From Chitinophagales bacterium (GTDB lineage: Bacteria > Bacteroidota > Bacteroidia > Chitinophagales > Saprospiraceae), in NCBI GenBank assembly GCA_013298955.1, contig JAAFJT010000025.1:1-52883 (forward strand): a DNA stretch of 52,883 nt, read 5' to 3'. This document shows, in pieces, positions 31,898 through 40,745 of the stretch. The notes under the pieces are model-generated. The model had not been told where the DNA came from, ran no database searches, and worked only from the letters and a program-made list of their open reading frames with translations. Numbering within the stretch: the stretch's first letter is position 1; every line of letters begins with the position of its first letter. A program made the translations under genes and the position numbers.

Positions 31898-34108
31898 TTA
31901 ATTCGCCATTTCCGATAAAAATTTCAAGCGAATCAATTCAATTTCCTCATATCGAATATCCTCCTCTTTCAACGCTTTATAGGCAATTTCAACATCATCT
32001 GTATCCGCTGTCATAAAATAATCGCGGATTTCCTCCCGCGCAAATTCATCGACCGCTTCATTGATGAAATAATCCAAATTTACTTTGGTTCCTGACGTAA
32101 CAATAGAATTTAATTCTTGAATTAGGTCGTGCATCGTCAATTGATTCTGCCGCGCAATCTCATTCAACGGTATTTTCTTATCAATGCTTTGAATAATCGT
32201 CACTTTGGTTTTCGATTTATTCGCCACTTGCTTGATGACAAAATCTTGTGGACGGTCAATTTCATTTTCATCCACATATTTGGCAATCATTTGGATAAAC
32301 GGACGCGCATATTTCGCCGCTTTACCCGCACTCACCCCTGTAATTTTCGTCATATCATCCATCGTTATCGGATATTGCGTAGCCATATCCTCCAAAGAAG
32401 GGTCTTGAAAAATCACATACGGCGGAATTTTCTTCTGTTTCGCCAACGTTTTGCGCAAATCCCGCAACATTCGGATTAAAATCTCATCTAAGGCAACCGA
32501 TTTAGCGGCTGAATCTTCTGGATCCAGCGAATCATCATTGTAATTATGATTTAACGTAATTTCAATCGGAAACGAGGTTTCCAAATATGCTTTTCCTTTT
32601 TCTGTCAATTTGACTACTCCATATTGTTCAATTTCTTTATACAAAAAATTGTTCAAAATCGCTTGTTGATACACGGATGTCCAATACGTATCTGGTTTTT
32701 CCTTGCCAAAACCAAATAATTCTAATTTATTATGGCGATAATCCTTCATTTCTTTGGTTTCGCTGCCTGTGACGAAATCCACCAATGTTTTCACACTATA
32801 CTGCTCATTCAACATTTCCACCGATGCCAAAGCGTCTTCCATCTCCTCTTGAATCAAGATTTTAGCACGCGGATGCCGACAATTATCACACAATTTATTA
32901 CAATGCTTACTTTCAAACAATTCGCCAAAATAGTGCATCAAAAAAACCCGCCGACACGTCGTCGTTTCCGTGTAAGCCACCATTTCTTCCATGAGTTGCG
33001 CCCCCATTTCGCGTTCAGCGACGGGTTTATCCCGCAAAAATTTCTCTAATCGGGCAATATCTTTGTGTGAATAAAACGCCACACACCGCCCTTCCATGCC
33101 GTCCCGTCCCGCACGACCTGTTTCTTGATAATAATTTTCAATACTTTTTGGAATGTCAAAATGGATAACAAACCGCACATCGGGTTTATCAATGCCCATT
33201 CCAAACGCAATCGTTGCCACAATCACATGGATTTCCTCACTCAAAAAACCATCTTGCGTCTGTGTCCGCGTCTTCGCGTCCAAGCCCGCATGATACGGCG
33301 CGGCAATGATTCCATTGACTTCCAACACTTTAGCAATATCCTCCGCCGCTTTTCGACTCTGCACATACACAATCCCGGAACGCGCCTGCATCTCTTTCAC
33401 AATCTGCACAATCTGCTTATTGACCTGTTCGGGCTTGCCTTTTGGACGGACTTCATAATACAAGTTCTCTCGATTGAACGATGAAACAAAAATCTTTTCA
33501 TCTTTCATATCCAAATTTTTAACAATATCCGTTTGGACTTTCGGGGTTGCGGTTGCCGTCAAAGCAATCACCGGAATATCCTTACTGATGATTTCAATCA
33601 TCGTGCGAATCCGCCGATATTCGGGTCGAAAATCATGTCCCCACTCCGAAATACAATGCGCCTCATCCACCGCCACAAACGACAGTTCCACATTCTGAAA
33701 AAACTCAATATTTTCCTCTTTTGTCAGCGTTTCGGGGGCAACATATAACAATTTAGTTCTACCTTCTGTGATGTCTTGGCGCACTTTTTTGATTTCCGTC
33801 CGTGACAAAGACGAATTTAAAAAATGTGCAATATCATCCCCTTGACTGTACCCTCGAATCAGGTCCACCTGATTTTTCATCAACGCGATTAGGGGTGAAA
33901 TAATCAACGCCGTTCCTTCCATCATCAGGGCAGGCAATTGATAACAAAGTGATTTGCCGCCGCCCGTAGGCATGATGACAAAAGTATCCCGCCCTTCGAG
34001 GACGTTCATAATAATTTCCTCCTGGGTTCCCTTGAATTTGTCAAAACCAAAGTATTGGTGCAAGGACTCGTAGAGTTGCTCCTTCGACACGACCATATTC
34101 TTAATCAT
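31898..34108 (-). CDS. recQ: ATP-dependent DNA helicase RecQ
   Basis: A 736-residue 3'-5' helicase for recombination and repair. DEAD domain: FKGTQEEIIMNVL, Walker A MPTGGGKSLCYQLPA (46-60), VDEAHCISEWGHDFRPEY, SAT-like ALTATATP. Helicase_C contains YVQSRKAAEDIA, ATIAFGMGIDKPDVRFVIH and YYQETGRAGRDGMEG. The zinc-binding Cys cluster is CRRVFLMHYFGE...CNKLCDNC. Next come the RQC domain (LEMLNEQ...YKEIEQYGVVKLTEKG) and HRDC (YVIFQDPSLEDMA), with an extra C-terminal HTH-like region (LNEIARQNQLTMHDLIQELN) common in Bacteroidota RecQ. ATG at 34108. Confidence 0.96.
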   Translation of the reverse strand: MIKNMVVSKEQLYESLHQYFGFDKFKGTQEEIIMNVLEGRDTFVIMPTGGGKSLCYQLPALMMEGTALIISPLIALMKNQVDLIRGYSQGDDIAHFLNSSLSRTEIKKVRQDITEGRTKLLYVAPETLTKEENIEFFQNVELSFVAVDEAHCISEWGHDFRPEYRRIRTMIEIISKDIPVIALTATATPKVQTDIVKNLDMKDEKIFVSSFNRENLYYEVRPKGKPEQVNKQIVQIVKEMQARSGIVYVQSRKAAEDIAKVLEVNGIIAAPYHAGLDAKTRTQTQDGFLSEEIHVIVATIAFGMGIDKPDVRFVIHFDIPKSIENYYQETGRAGRDGMEGRCVAFYSHKDIARLEKFLRDKPVAEREMGAQLMEEMVAYTETTTCRRVFLMHYFGELFESKHCNKLCDNCRHPRAKILIQEEMEDALASVEMLNEQYSVKTLVDFVTGSETKEMKDYRHNKLELFGFGKEKPDTYWTSVYQQAILNNFLYKEIEQYGVVKLTEKGKAYLETSFPIEITLNHNYNDDSLDPEDSAAKSVALDEILIRMLRDLRKTLAKQKKIPPYVIFQDPSLEDMATQYPITMDDMTKITGVSAGKAAKYARPFIQMIAKYVDENEIDRPQDFVIKQVANKSKTKVTIIQSIDKKIPLNEIARQNQLTMHDLIQELNSIVTSGTKVNLDYFINEAVDEFAREEIRDYFMTADTDDVEIAYKALKEEDIRYEEIELIRLKFLSEMAN

Positions 34109-34368
34109 TTACGAGTTTAGTTTGATGATTTTTGGCAAAACTTTATAAAAGTCGAAATTACGATTTTTTTGGTATTTAAATGAATTTAAATAAAAAACCT
34201 ATTTATCAGACTTCAATCGGCGTAAATTTTCGTTTCCGAAACTTATTCTAAAATCCAATAAATCCAAGTCTAAAAATAGTACATTTATTTACAACTTGCA
34301 TCTTTTTTTGAAAAAATAATTCTATTATTGACCCTTTTTCAAAAAGGAGTCAAAAGTAACAAAAAAAT

Positions 34369-35358
34369 ATGAAAAGCATCCAATTAGAAAATAAAATTGC
34401 GCAAACAGGGTTAGAAACTTTGGACATTGAAATTGCCACCCTCCAAGCCTTGCGCGAACCGATTTTACACCCCGATTTTTCAGCTGCTGTACAAGCGATT
34501 TTTGAAAAAAGAGCCTTGAAAGGGCGCGTTATTGTCACGGGCATTGGCAAAAGTGCGATTATTGCACAAAAAATGGTCGCTACCTTCAATTCCACAGGTA
34601 CACCTGCGTTATTTATGCACGCCGCCGATGCGATTCATGGCGATTTGGGCATGATTCAAACCGATGATGTCGTGATTTGTTTATCAAAAAGCGGCGATAC
34701 GCCCGAAATAAAAGTTTTAACACCACTTTTAAAACAATATGGCAATCTTTTGATTGGCGTGACCGCCAATAAAGCATCTGCTTTGGGCAAAAGAGCTGAT
34801 TTCGTGCTGCATACACCGATTGACCGAGAGGCTGACCCGAATAATCTCGCGCCCACTGCCAGTACGATGGCGCAGATGGCGGTCGGCGATGCGTTGGCAA
34901 TGGCGTTATTGACGTTGAAAGGGTTTTCCAAAGCTGATTTTGCGCGAGTGCATCCGGGCGGGGCATTGGGGAAACAATTATATTTGCGGGTTCGGGATTT
35001 GATGTTGCTGCATGACGCGCCTGCGGTGTTGCGGACGGCAAGTTTGCAACAAGTGATTGTTGAAATGACTTCCAAACGATTGGGCGCGACTGTTGTTTTG
35101 AATGAAAATCATTCGGTTGCGGGCATGATTACGGATGGTGATTTGCGGCGAATGCTGTCTAAAACGTTGAATTTCAATGATTTGAAAGCAGAAATGATTA
35201 TGACGTTATATCCAAAAAGTATTGAACCCGATGTTTTAGCAATTCACGCGTTGGCGTTGATGCGTGAGCAAAGTATTACACAATTAATTGTGGTGTCGAA
35301 AGGCGTGTATCAAGGAATGGTGCATTTGCACGATTTATTAAAGGAAGGACTCATTTGA
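34369..35358 (+). CDS. kdsD: D-arabinose 5-phosphate isomerase (KdsD/KpsF)
   Basis: A 329-residue enzyme that converts ribulose-5-P to arabinose-5-P, the first step of KDO synthesis for lipopolysaccharide. The SIS domain (about 40-175) has VIVTGIGKSAIIAQKMVATF, MHAADAIHGDLGMI and VICLSKSGDTPEIK, then NNLAPTASTMAQMAVGDALA. Two CBS domains follow (about 205-325: LGATVVLNENHSVAGMITDG, LALMREQSITQLIVV). The length matches the family. It stands alone, followed by a hairpin. Confidence 0.95.
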   Translation: MKSIQLENKIAQTGLETLDIEIATLQALREPILHPDFSAAVQAIFEKRALKGRVIVTGIGKSAIIAQKMVATFNSTGTPALFMHAADAIHGDLGMIQTDDVVICLSKSGDTPEIKVLTPLLKQYGNLLIGVTANKASALGKRADFVLHTPIDREADPNNLAPTASTMAQMAVGDALAMALLTLKGFSKADFARVHPGGALGKQLYLRVRDLMLLHDAPAVLRTASLQQVIVEMTSKRLGATVVLNENHSVAGMITDGDLRRMLSKTLNFNDLKAEMIMTLYPKSIEPDVLAIHALALMREQSITQLIVVSKGVYQGMVHLHDLLKEGLI

Positions 35359-35402
35359 ATCAGGAATTCGGGAATTGTTACAATTCTCTAATTCCTGATT
35401 CA
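35356..35402 (+). terminator. hairpin after kdsD
   Basis: TGAATCAGGAATTCGGGAAT ... ATTCTCTAATTCCTGATTCA forms a stem of about 20 bp that starts at the kdsD stop codon; an A-run follows rather than a T-run. Confidence 0.5.
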
Positions 35403-35485
35403 AAAAAAGAGTAACTTTGTGAGAACGATGCTCAAACATCCGAAAAAACAACTCAAATTATTATTTTAATTATCCATAACGCATT

Positions 35486-36172
35486 GTGTTTCAACAAAAT
35501 TTTTTAACCAATTATTCCAAAATTGAGAATCCGACCTTTGAAATGGTGTTATTTACCTTCGGATTATCTTTTTTGCTTTCCGCGCTCATAGCGTTCACCT
35601 ACGACAAAACGACGCAAACAACGTTTCAAAAAACCAATTTTATACAATCCTTGATACTCGGTTCAATGGTTGCGACGATGGTTTTGCAATCGATTGGCGA
35701 TAATGTGACCTCTGGTTTGGGCATGCTTGGAGCCCTTTCGGTGGTGCAATTTCGCAATAATTTTACCAATCCGCGTGATATTATCTTTATGTTTGCGGCG
35801 ATAGGTATGGGCATTTCCTGTGGTTTATACGGGTATGTGATGGCAAGTGTCGGAACCTCATTGTTTTGTATATTAGCTTTTTTATTAAGGTTTACGCCCT
35901 ATCATTTTGGGCATCATGTGGTTTGGCGGTTGATATTGAAATCGCCTGATTTGGGTTCGTATCGGGGAGAAGTGGAAAATTTGCTGAATACGCATTGCAA
36001 ATATTGGACATCCGAAGTGATTGACATGGATAAAAAAGATGCAGAACGCCAATTTAGGATTTATGAATTTTCAATTATTTTGCAGGATGATAAAAAACGA
36101 AATTTATTATTAGAATCCTTAGAAAATTTAAAATTAAAATCAGTGCGCCTTGAAAAAACGCCTGAAAAATAA
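35486..36172 (+). CDS. DUF4956 membrane protein
   Basis: A 228-residue inner-membrane protein of unknown function. Four hydrophobic segments lie between residues 20 and 140 (VLFTFGLSFLLSALIAF, SLILGSMVATMVLQSIG, DIIFMFAAIGMGISCGLYGY, SLFCILAFLLRF), with the DUF4956 hallmark GLGMLGALSVVQFRN between them, followed by a soluble tail of about 75 residues. The GTG at 35486 gives the usual amphipathic lead-in; an ATG at 35543 would remove it. It is followed after 58 nt by an HlyD-like gene, and the pair is probably one operon with a hairpin in between. Confidence 0.82.
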   Translation: MFQQNFLTNYSKIENPTFEMVLFTFGLSFLLSALIAFTYDKTTQTTFQKTNFIQSLILGSMVATMVLQSIGDNVTSGLGMLGALSVVQFRNNFTNPRDIIFMFAAIGMGISCGLYGYVMASVGTSLFCILAFLLRFTPYHFGHHVVWRLILKSPDLGSYRGEVENLLNTHCKYWTSEVIDMDKKDAERQFRIYEFSIILQDDKKRNLLLESLENLKLKSVRLEKTPEK

Positions 36173-36185
36173 TCGAATTGCGAAC

Positions 36186-36217
36186 AGCGTTTGGAGGGTT
36201 TGAAATCCTCCAAACGC
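36186..36217 (+). terminator. intercistronic hairpin GCGTTTGGAGG
   Basis: GCGTTTGGAGG pairs with CCTCCAAACGC around GTTTGAAAT, between the DUF4956 gene and the HlyD-like gene. It could be a partial terminator or a processing signal. Confidence 0.5.
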
Positions 36218-36230
36218 TCACTACAACATC

Positions 36231-37241
36231 ATGAAAAATTTCAATATCATCTACCTCATTTGGCTCCTTGTTTTCTGGTTTTGCTACCAAATGTTTCAAA
36301 ATATTTCAGGGATAAGCAAATATTCGTTTTTTGGTTCGGCAGAAGTGGAAACACAAGTCGTTAATTCAGAATATGCCATTTTAATACAAAAAGTTTTAAT
36401 AAAAGCAGGTCAAAATGTACGCAAAGGTGATACCTTGGCATGGTGTACGCGCTCGGATTTTAACGAGTTGAATCGCCGCAGTGTTGAGAAAACGGGGGAA
36501 ATCAAACAGTTTCAAACGGAAAAACAAGCCAAAATGGTGGAAATCACCCAAGAAGTTGCTTTGTTAGAAGCGAAAAAAGCGGGCAGTATCAGTGAAGTGG
36601 CGGCACAAATCCAATTATTGGAACTCGAGAATGGGGTTCAAACGGATTTGCGCAAGCTCATTTCAGGCAATTCCAATGAGAAAACCACTGCACCAAGCAA
36701 CCTGCGTTTAGAAAAAATAAAGGTTTTACAAGCGTCTATTCAGCAAATTGATAATCAAATTAATCAACAAAAAGTTTTATTAGAAGCGCAAATCAAAGCG
36801 AATCAAGTCATTTTTGATGCCAAAATTGCCCTTTCTCAGCAGGCAAAAGGGTTGATTCAAAACGACCAAAAACAATTTGTATTGATTGCGCCCGCAGATG
36901 GCTTTGTGGAAACGGTGGCGATTACGCCAAACCAAGTTATGTCTGCGCGACAAGATTTGGTGAAAATATCGCCCACAAAACCAACTCGTGTACGCGGTTT
37001 TTTAAATGAAACGGGTGATTTGAAATGCAATGTAGGCGATACAATTGAGTTGCATTCGGTGGCGCGTCCGACCTTGAAAACGAATGGGATTTACCTAACG
37101 GGCAATCCTGCGGTGACAGAACTGCCTTTGCGTTTGCGGCGTTATACGGAAATTAAAAGTTGGGGGCGCGAAGTTTTTATACAATTGCCTGATACACATC
37201 GGTTTTACATAGGAGAAAAAATTATGATGAAACCTAAATAA
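36231..37241 (+). CDS. HlyD-like membrane fusion protein
   Basis: A 336-residue periplasmic adaptor-like protein anchored by one N-terminal helix (FNIIYLIWLLVFWFCYQMF). The first half of a lipoyl/barrel-sandwich domain follows (AILIQKVLIKAGQNVRKGDTL, residues about 45-70), then a long coiled-coil hairpin (about 75-210), the second barrel half (FVLIAPADGFVETVAITPNQ), and a beta-barrel end (RGFLNETGDLKCNVGDTIEL). Partners of this kind bridge inner-membrane transporters to the envelope, yet no ABC, RND or TolC-like gene is adjacent; the only partner in sight is the DUF4956 protein. Confidence 0.8.
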   Translation: MKNFNIIYLIWLLVFWFCYQMFQNISGISKYSFFGSAEVETQVVNSEYAILIQKVLIKAGQNVRKGDTLAWCTRSDFNELNRRSVEKTGEIKQFQTEKQAKMVEITQEVALLEAKKAGSISEVAAQIQLLELENGVQTDLRKLISGNSNEKTTAPSNLRLEKIKVLQASIQQIDNQINQQKVLLEAQIKANQVIFDAKIALSQQAKGLIQNDQKQFVLIAPADGFVETVAITPNQVMSARQDLVKISPTKPTRVRGFLNETGDLKCNVGDTIELHSVARPTLKTNGIYLTGNPAVTELPLRLRRYTEIKSWGREVFIQLPDTHRFYIGEKIMMKPK

Positions 37242-37243
37242 AA

Positions 37244-37486
37244 ACACATAGTTCACATAGGAGGACATAGGACACATAGGACACATAGGAAAAAATTGAT
37301 GTATTTACTAATATGATTTGTCAGAATAAACGTGCGGCAAGTTTGAAACTTGACGCACGTTTATTGGTTGATTTTCAATTATTTACATTTTGATAGCTTA
37401 TTGCTGTCCAATTACTTACTTAGGTGCAATCTATGGCAAATTGCCCCTATGTGTCCTATGTCACCCTATGTGAACTATGTGTTTCA
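37244..37486. repeat. CACATAG inverted repeat enclosing a hairpin-tail element
   Basis: Outer arms at 37244-37290 (AACACATAGTTCACATAGG, GGACATAGGACACATAGG) and 37446-37486 (CCTATGTGTCCTATGTCACC, CTATGTGAACTATGTGTTTC) are inverted. Between them, at 37328-37361, is the hairpin AAACGTGCGGCAAGTTTGAA and complement, with the tail GGTTGATTTTCAATTATTTAC. It lies between convergent genes. No coding function is seen. Confidence 0.85.
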
Positions 37487-38035
37487 AAGCATCAATGTCA
37501 TTAAAGGAATATCGCTTTTTTCAAATAAATTGCATAAAAATTGGAATCCGCCTAAACTTAAATACAAACAAATAGTCCAAATCGTTGAAATTCTATATAC
37601 ATTTTTCGCCCCATTTTCGGTATTATTTTGAATGAAAACCAAGCCTATTGCTGCACATATTGCAAACATTACTAATAAAAACAAGCTGCTTTCGCAACCC
37701 AAATGCGCATATTGCGCCGCGCAAAAGGCACTAATCAGCGTTCCCAAAAGACTAAAAAGCCAATAAACAACCGTCGTATCGGTATTGCGCATTTTAAGAT
37801 GCGTCCAAAAACAAGCAGATTCGGCATCTAATCCGCGAATTTGTTGCCCAAGCGACAACGCAAAACTATTCAAACACGCAACGGCGATAAAAAATAGAAA
37901 CCCTTTCACGCCGTCTGCACAACTTTGAGTGTAGGCAATGGCAGCAAAACTGGTCATCAATATCAAAAACGTGTGCATCCAAAAAGATAAATGCACGTTT
38001 TGTCCTTTATAAATTTGTCTTAAAAATGGAATCAT
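37484..38035 (-). CDS. hypothetical integral membrane protein
   Basis: A 183-residue protein with about five hydrophobic helices (FWMHTFLILMTSFAAIAYTQ, GFLFFIAVACLNSFALSLG, VVYWLFSLLGTLISAFCAA, SLFLLVMFAICAAIGLVFI and a C-terminal WTICLYLSLGGFQFLC). The loop GQQIRGLDAESACFWTHLKM loosely recalls UbiA-like proteins, but there is no clear DxxxD site, so I leave it unassigned. Its stop overlaps the left edge of the CTATGTGTTTC repeat arm. Confidence 0.7.
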   Translation of the reverse strand: MIPFLRQIYKGQNVHLSFWMHTFLILMTSFAAIAYTQSCADGVKGFLFFIAVACLNSFALSLGQQIRGLDAESACFWTHLKMRNTDTTVVYWLFSLLGTLISAFCAAQYAHLGCESSLFLLVMFAICAAIGLVFIQNNTENGAKNVYRISTIWTICLYLSLGGFQFLCNLFEKSDIPLMTLML

Positions 38036-38452
38036 TGGTTGTTTTTTTTTAAAAAAATAGGTTTCTCATGTAATTTTTTTGATGCCGTAGAGTGGCAAAT
38101 CGTTTAAACCAAAAAAGCAGATTGAAATCGTTTTTTTATTTTATTTGAAATTTAATTTTAATCAATGTCTAAAAACGAAATAATATTTGCAACAAACGGC
38201 AGGGAAATACATTTTTCAACTACAACGGTTTCAATCTGCCCTAATCTGCTAAACACTTTGCTCCACTGCTTTCAAGACAATTCAATAGCACCTCAAAAGC
38301 CCTGTTGAGACTTTTAAGTGGATTGGAAGTAACATCAACATTTTTGGAATATGTCGGCGGCTTCAGTTCCGTGAATATTGAAAGTGGGGTGAAATTAACT
38401 TTGTTTTATATTTCAGTAAAAACGATATGACCAATGCCGTGCCAAAATGCAA
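38036..38452. other. non-coding spacer with a GCAGATTGAAA inverted repeat
   Basis: A 417-nt A/T-rich spacer between two minus-strand genes. GCAGATTGAAATCG near 38118 faces CGGTTTCAATCTGC near 38227, a weak long-range dyad. I see no gene or RNA here; promoters of the upstream membrane protein may lie at its left end. Confidence 0.5.
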
Positions 38453-39970
38453 CTAAATTGTTGTAAAATGTAAAATTTCCTCTACGTATTGTCGATGATT
38501 TGCCAAACGCGGCACTTTATGCTGTCCCCCATATTTGCCTTTCGACGATAACCACCGATGAAAAGTGCCTTTCGGCAACGATTGCAACGCTAATCGATCC
38601 ATTGCCATACTTTTAAATCGTTTGGCTTCATAATCAGAATTGACTTTTTGCAAATTATTGTCTAATAAATTATTAAAAGTTTCAATATCCGTAGAAGGTT
38701 CTCTATCAAATTCGACCAACCATTGATGCCCACCTTTCCCGTGATGACTGAAATAAATCGGCGCAACTGTGTATTCCGCAACCAACGCGCCCGTACTCCG
38801 ACAGGTTTCCGCCAACGCAATATCCGTGTTGGAAACCATGACTTCTTCGCCAAAAGCGTTGACAAATTGATTGGTGCGCCCCGAAACTTTGATTTTAAAA
38901 GGGAATTTGCTCGTAAATTGTACGGAATCGCCCGGAGTGTATCGCCACAAACCTGCATTCGTCGTAATCACGATGGCATAATTTTTCCCAATTTCCACCG
39001 CTTCCATCGGAATCGAGATTGGAAATGGTTTTTCCCACTCGCTTTCGGGCAGAAATTCGTAATAAACGCCGTTATCGCAATACAATAACATATCATTTGC
39101 GCCATTTTCGCATTGTCCCGCAAAGAAACCTTCTGACGCATTATAATTTTCCCAATATATAAAATCGTCTTTTGGAATGAATTGTTTAAATTGTTCCCGA
39201 TACGGTTCAAAACTAACGCCGCCATGTCCATAACCTTGCAAATTGGGCCAGACTTCTAAAATATGGGCTTTTCCAGTCAATTCTAAAATGCGCCGCAATA
39301 AAACCACCGTCCAAGTCGGCACGCCACCAATGATACGCATATCTACTTTCGATAATGCGTGCGCCATTTGTTCGATTTTGGATTCCGTATTAGGTTGCAG
39401 CGCGATTTCGAGGTTTGGGACGTATATATATTGTCCCACAGTCGGCATTTCGCCCAACATAATCGCTGAAACATCCCCCAATTTCGTTGCAGGAAAAGGC
39501 TCAAATGGTTGCAAACTGCCGCCCATTAACAACATTTTTCCATCAAAAAAGGTCAAATGAGGATTTTTGTCATATAACATTGTCATACTATCCCATCCAC
39601 CTTTCAAATGTCCACCGCGCAAATTTTGGCGCGTGACGGGGATAAATTTGCTTTTATCACTCGTCGTGCCACTTGATTTTGCAAAAAAAGGCACTTGCCC
39701 CGTCCATAAAACATCGCGTTCACCGTGCATCATGCGGGCAATATCGCCTTTGAGCGTCTCATAATTTTGCACAGGTATCCGTTCCGCAAAGGTCGTGGAA
39801 GACTTAATGGATTGAAAATCAAAACGTTGTCCCCATTCCGTATGCCGATTCTGATTTAAAAACTGACGCAACAATTGTTGTTGCGTTTCGATGGGCTGCG
39901 CAGACCATTTGCGAATGTCGCGCATGCGCCATTGAAAAATGGAACGCATCGTAGAGTTGAGCCAAGCCAT
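38453..39970 (-). CDS. GH3-family acyl-acid-amide synthetase-like protein
   Basis: A 505-residue member of the GH3 (auxin-responsive promoter) superfamily of adenylate-forming enzymes, which in plants join amino acids to carboxylic hormones. Motifs in order: FAKSSGTTSDKSKFIPVTRQ (ATP-binding loop, about 93-112), GGVPTWTVVLLRRILE, YWENYNASEGFFAGQ, VVITTNAGLWRYTPGDSVQF (Asp of the adenylation site) and the C-terminal LKVSGRTNQFVNAFGEEVM-type lid. Bacterial homologues are widespread in Bacteroidota, with unknown substrates. Monocistronic on the minus strand. Confidence 0.9.
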   Translation of the reverse strand: MAWLNSTMRSIFQWRMRDIRKWSAQPIETQQQLLRQFLNQNRHTEWGQRFDFQSIKSSTTFAERIPVQNYETLKGDIARMMHGERDVLWTGQVPFFAKSSGTTSDKSKFIPVTRQNLRGGHLKGGWDSMTMLYDKNPHLTFFDGKMLLMGGSLQPFEPFPATKLGDVSAIMLGEMPTVGQYIYVPNLEIALQPNTESKIEQMAHALSKVDMRIIGGVPTWTVVLLRRILELTGKAHILEVWPNLQGYGHGGVSFEPYREQFKQFIPKDDFIYWENYNASEGFFAGQCENGANDMLLYCDNGVYYEFLPESEWEKPFPISIPMEAVEIGKNYAIVITTNAGLWRYTPGDSVQFTSKFPFKIKVSGRTNQFVNAFGEEVMVSNTDIALAETCRSTGALVAEYTVAPIYFSHHGKGGHQWLVEFDREPSTDIETFNNLLDNNLQKVNSDYEAKRFKSMAMDRLALQSLPKGTFHRWLSSKGKYGGQHKVPRLANHRQYVEEILHFTTI

Positions 39971-40024
39971 GTTCAGATAGTTTTGTTTTAAAATGTTGGT
40001 TGCGATATATACTTTGCGTCTGGG

Positions 40025-40159
40025 GATACAATGGGAACACGGATAACGCGGATTGGGCGAATTTTCACGGATTTTTTGATTTTGCTGGGTTTTGAGGCTA
40101 ATTTTTTAAAAATCCGTGCCAATCCGCCCAATCCGCGTTATCCGTGTTCCCATTGTATC
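40025..40159. repeat. long inverted repeat (GCGTTATCCGTG variant of the GCGTCATCCGCG family)
   Basis: The arms GATACAATGGGAACACGGAT, AACGCGGATTGGGCGAATTT and their complements (AATCCGCCCAATCCGCGTTA, TCCGTGTTCCCATTGTATC) surround a short centre. Third copy of the family at 11193 and 16689. It lies between divergent genes. Confidence 0.85.
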
Positions 40160-40282
40160 GCAACCGTATCGTGCGCGAAGTATCGTTGCGTTAAAAAAAC
40201 ATTTAAAGGTAAATCGAAAGTTTTAATTTCCAAAAATTATTTATCTTTCGGGATTATTTTTTTTAGAATCAAATCCGAAGCA

Positions 40283-40735
40283 ATGAAAATTTCTTTTAAA
40301 ATCAATGGTCAAGAGACGACACTTGATGTGGATCCGCAAATGCCTTTGCTGTGGGCGGTGCGGGACGAACTCAAATTGACTGCCACTAAATATGGTTGTG
40401 GCAAGGCGTTATGCGGCGCGTGTACGCTGCATGTAGATGGTGATATGTTGCGTTCTTGTTCAATACCAATTGAATACGCATCTGGAAAAAATGTAACAAC
40501 ATTGGAAGGTTTGCCCGAATCGCATCCTGTTAAACAGGCTTGGATGGAGTTGCAAGTGCCGCAATGTGGCTATTGTCAACCCGGTTTTATGATGGCAGCC
40601 GCGCATTTTTTGCAAACGCATCCCAATCCAACCGATGCGGATATTCAAACCAATATTACCAATATTTGTCGTTGTGGCACGCAATCGCGCATTTTGAAGG
40701 CGGTGAAACGGGCGGCAGAACTTTCTAAAAAATAA
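40283..40735 (+). CDS. isoquinoline 1-oxidoreductase-type [2Fe-2S] small subunit
   Basis: A 150-residue electron-transfer subunit of a xanthine-oxidase-family molybdenum hydroxylase. Two [2Fe-2S] clusters are readable: plant-type YGCGKALCGACTLHVDG with the later SC (about 42-63), and the helical cluster CGYCQPGFM ... NICRCGTQ (about 98-135). I use the ATG at 40283, where the ferredoxin fold starts (KISFKINGQETTLDV). Ten nt separate its stop from the large subunit. There is no FAD subunit, as in the IorAB subgroup. Confidence 0.92.
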   Translation: MKISFKINGQETTLDVDPQMPLLWAVRDELKLTATKYGCGKALCGACTLHVDGDMLRSCSIPIEYASGKNVTTLEGLPESHPVKQAWMELQVPQCGYCQPGFMMAAAHFLQTHPNPTDADIQTNITNICRCGTQSRILKAVKRAAELSKK

Positions 40736-40745
40736 GAATTGAATC

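Noticed and set aside
37350-37631. 93-codon plus-strand frame
   Set aside because: It spans the repeat arm and the antisense of the membrane protein gene; no family resemblance.
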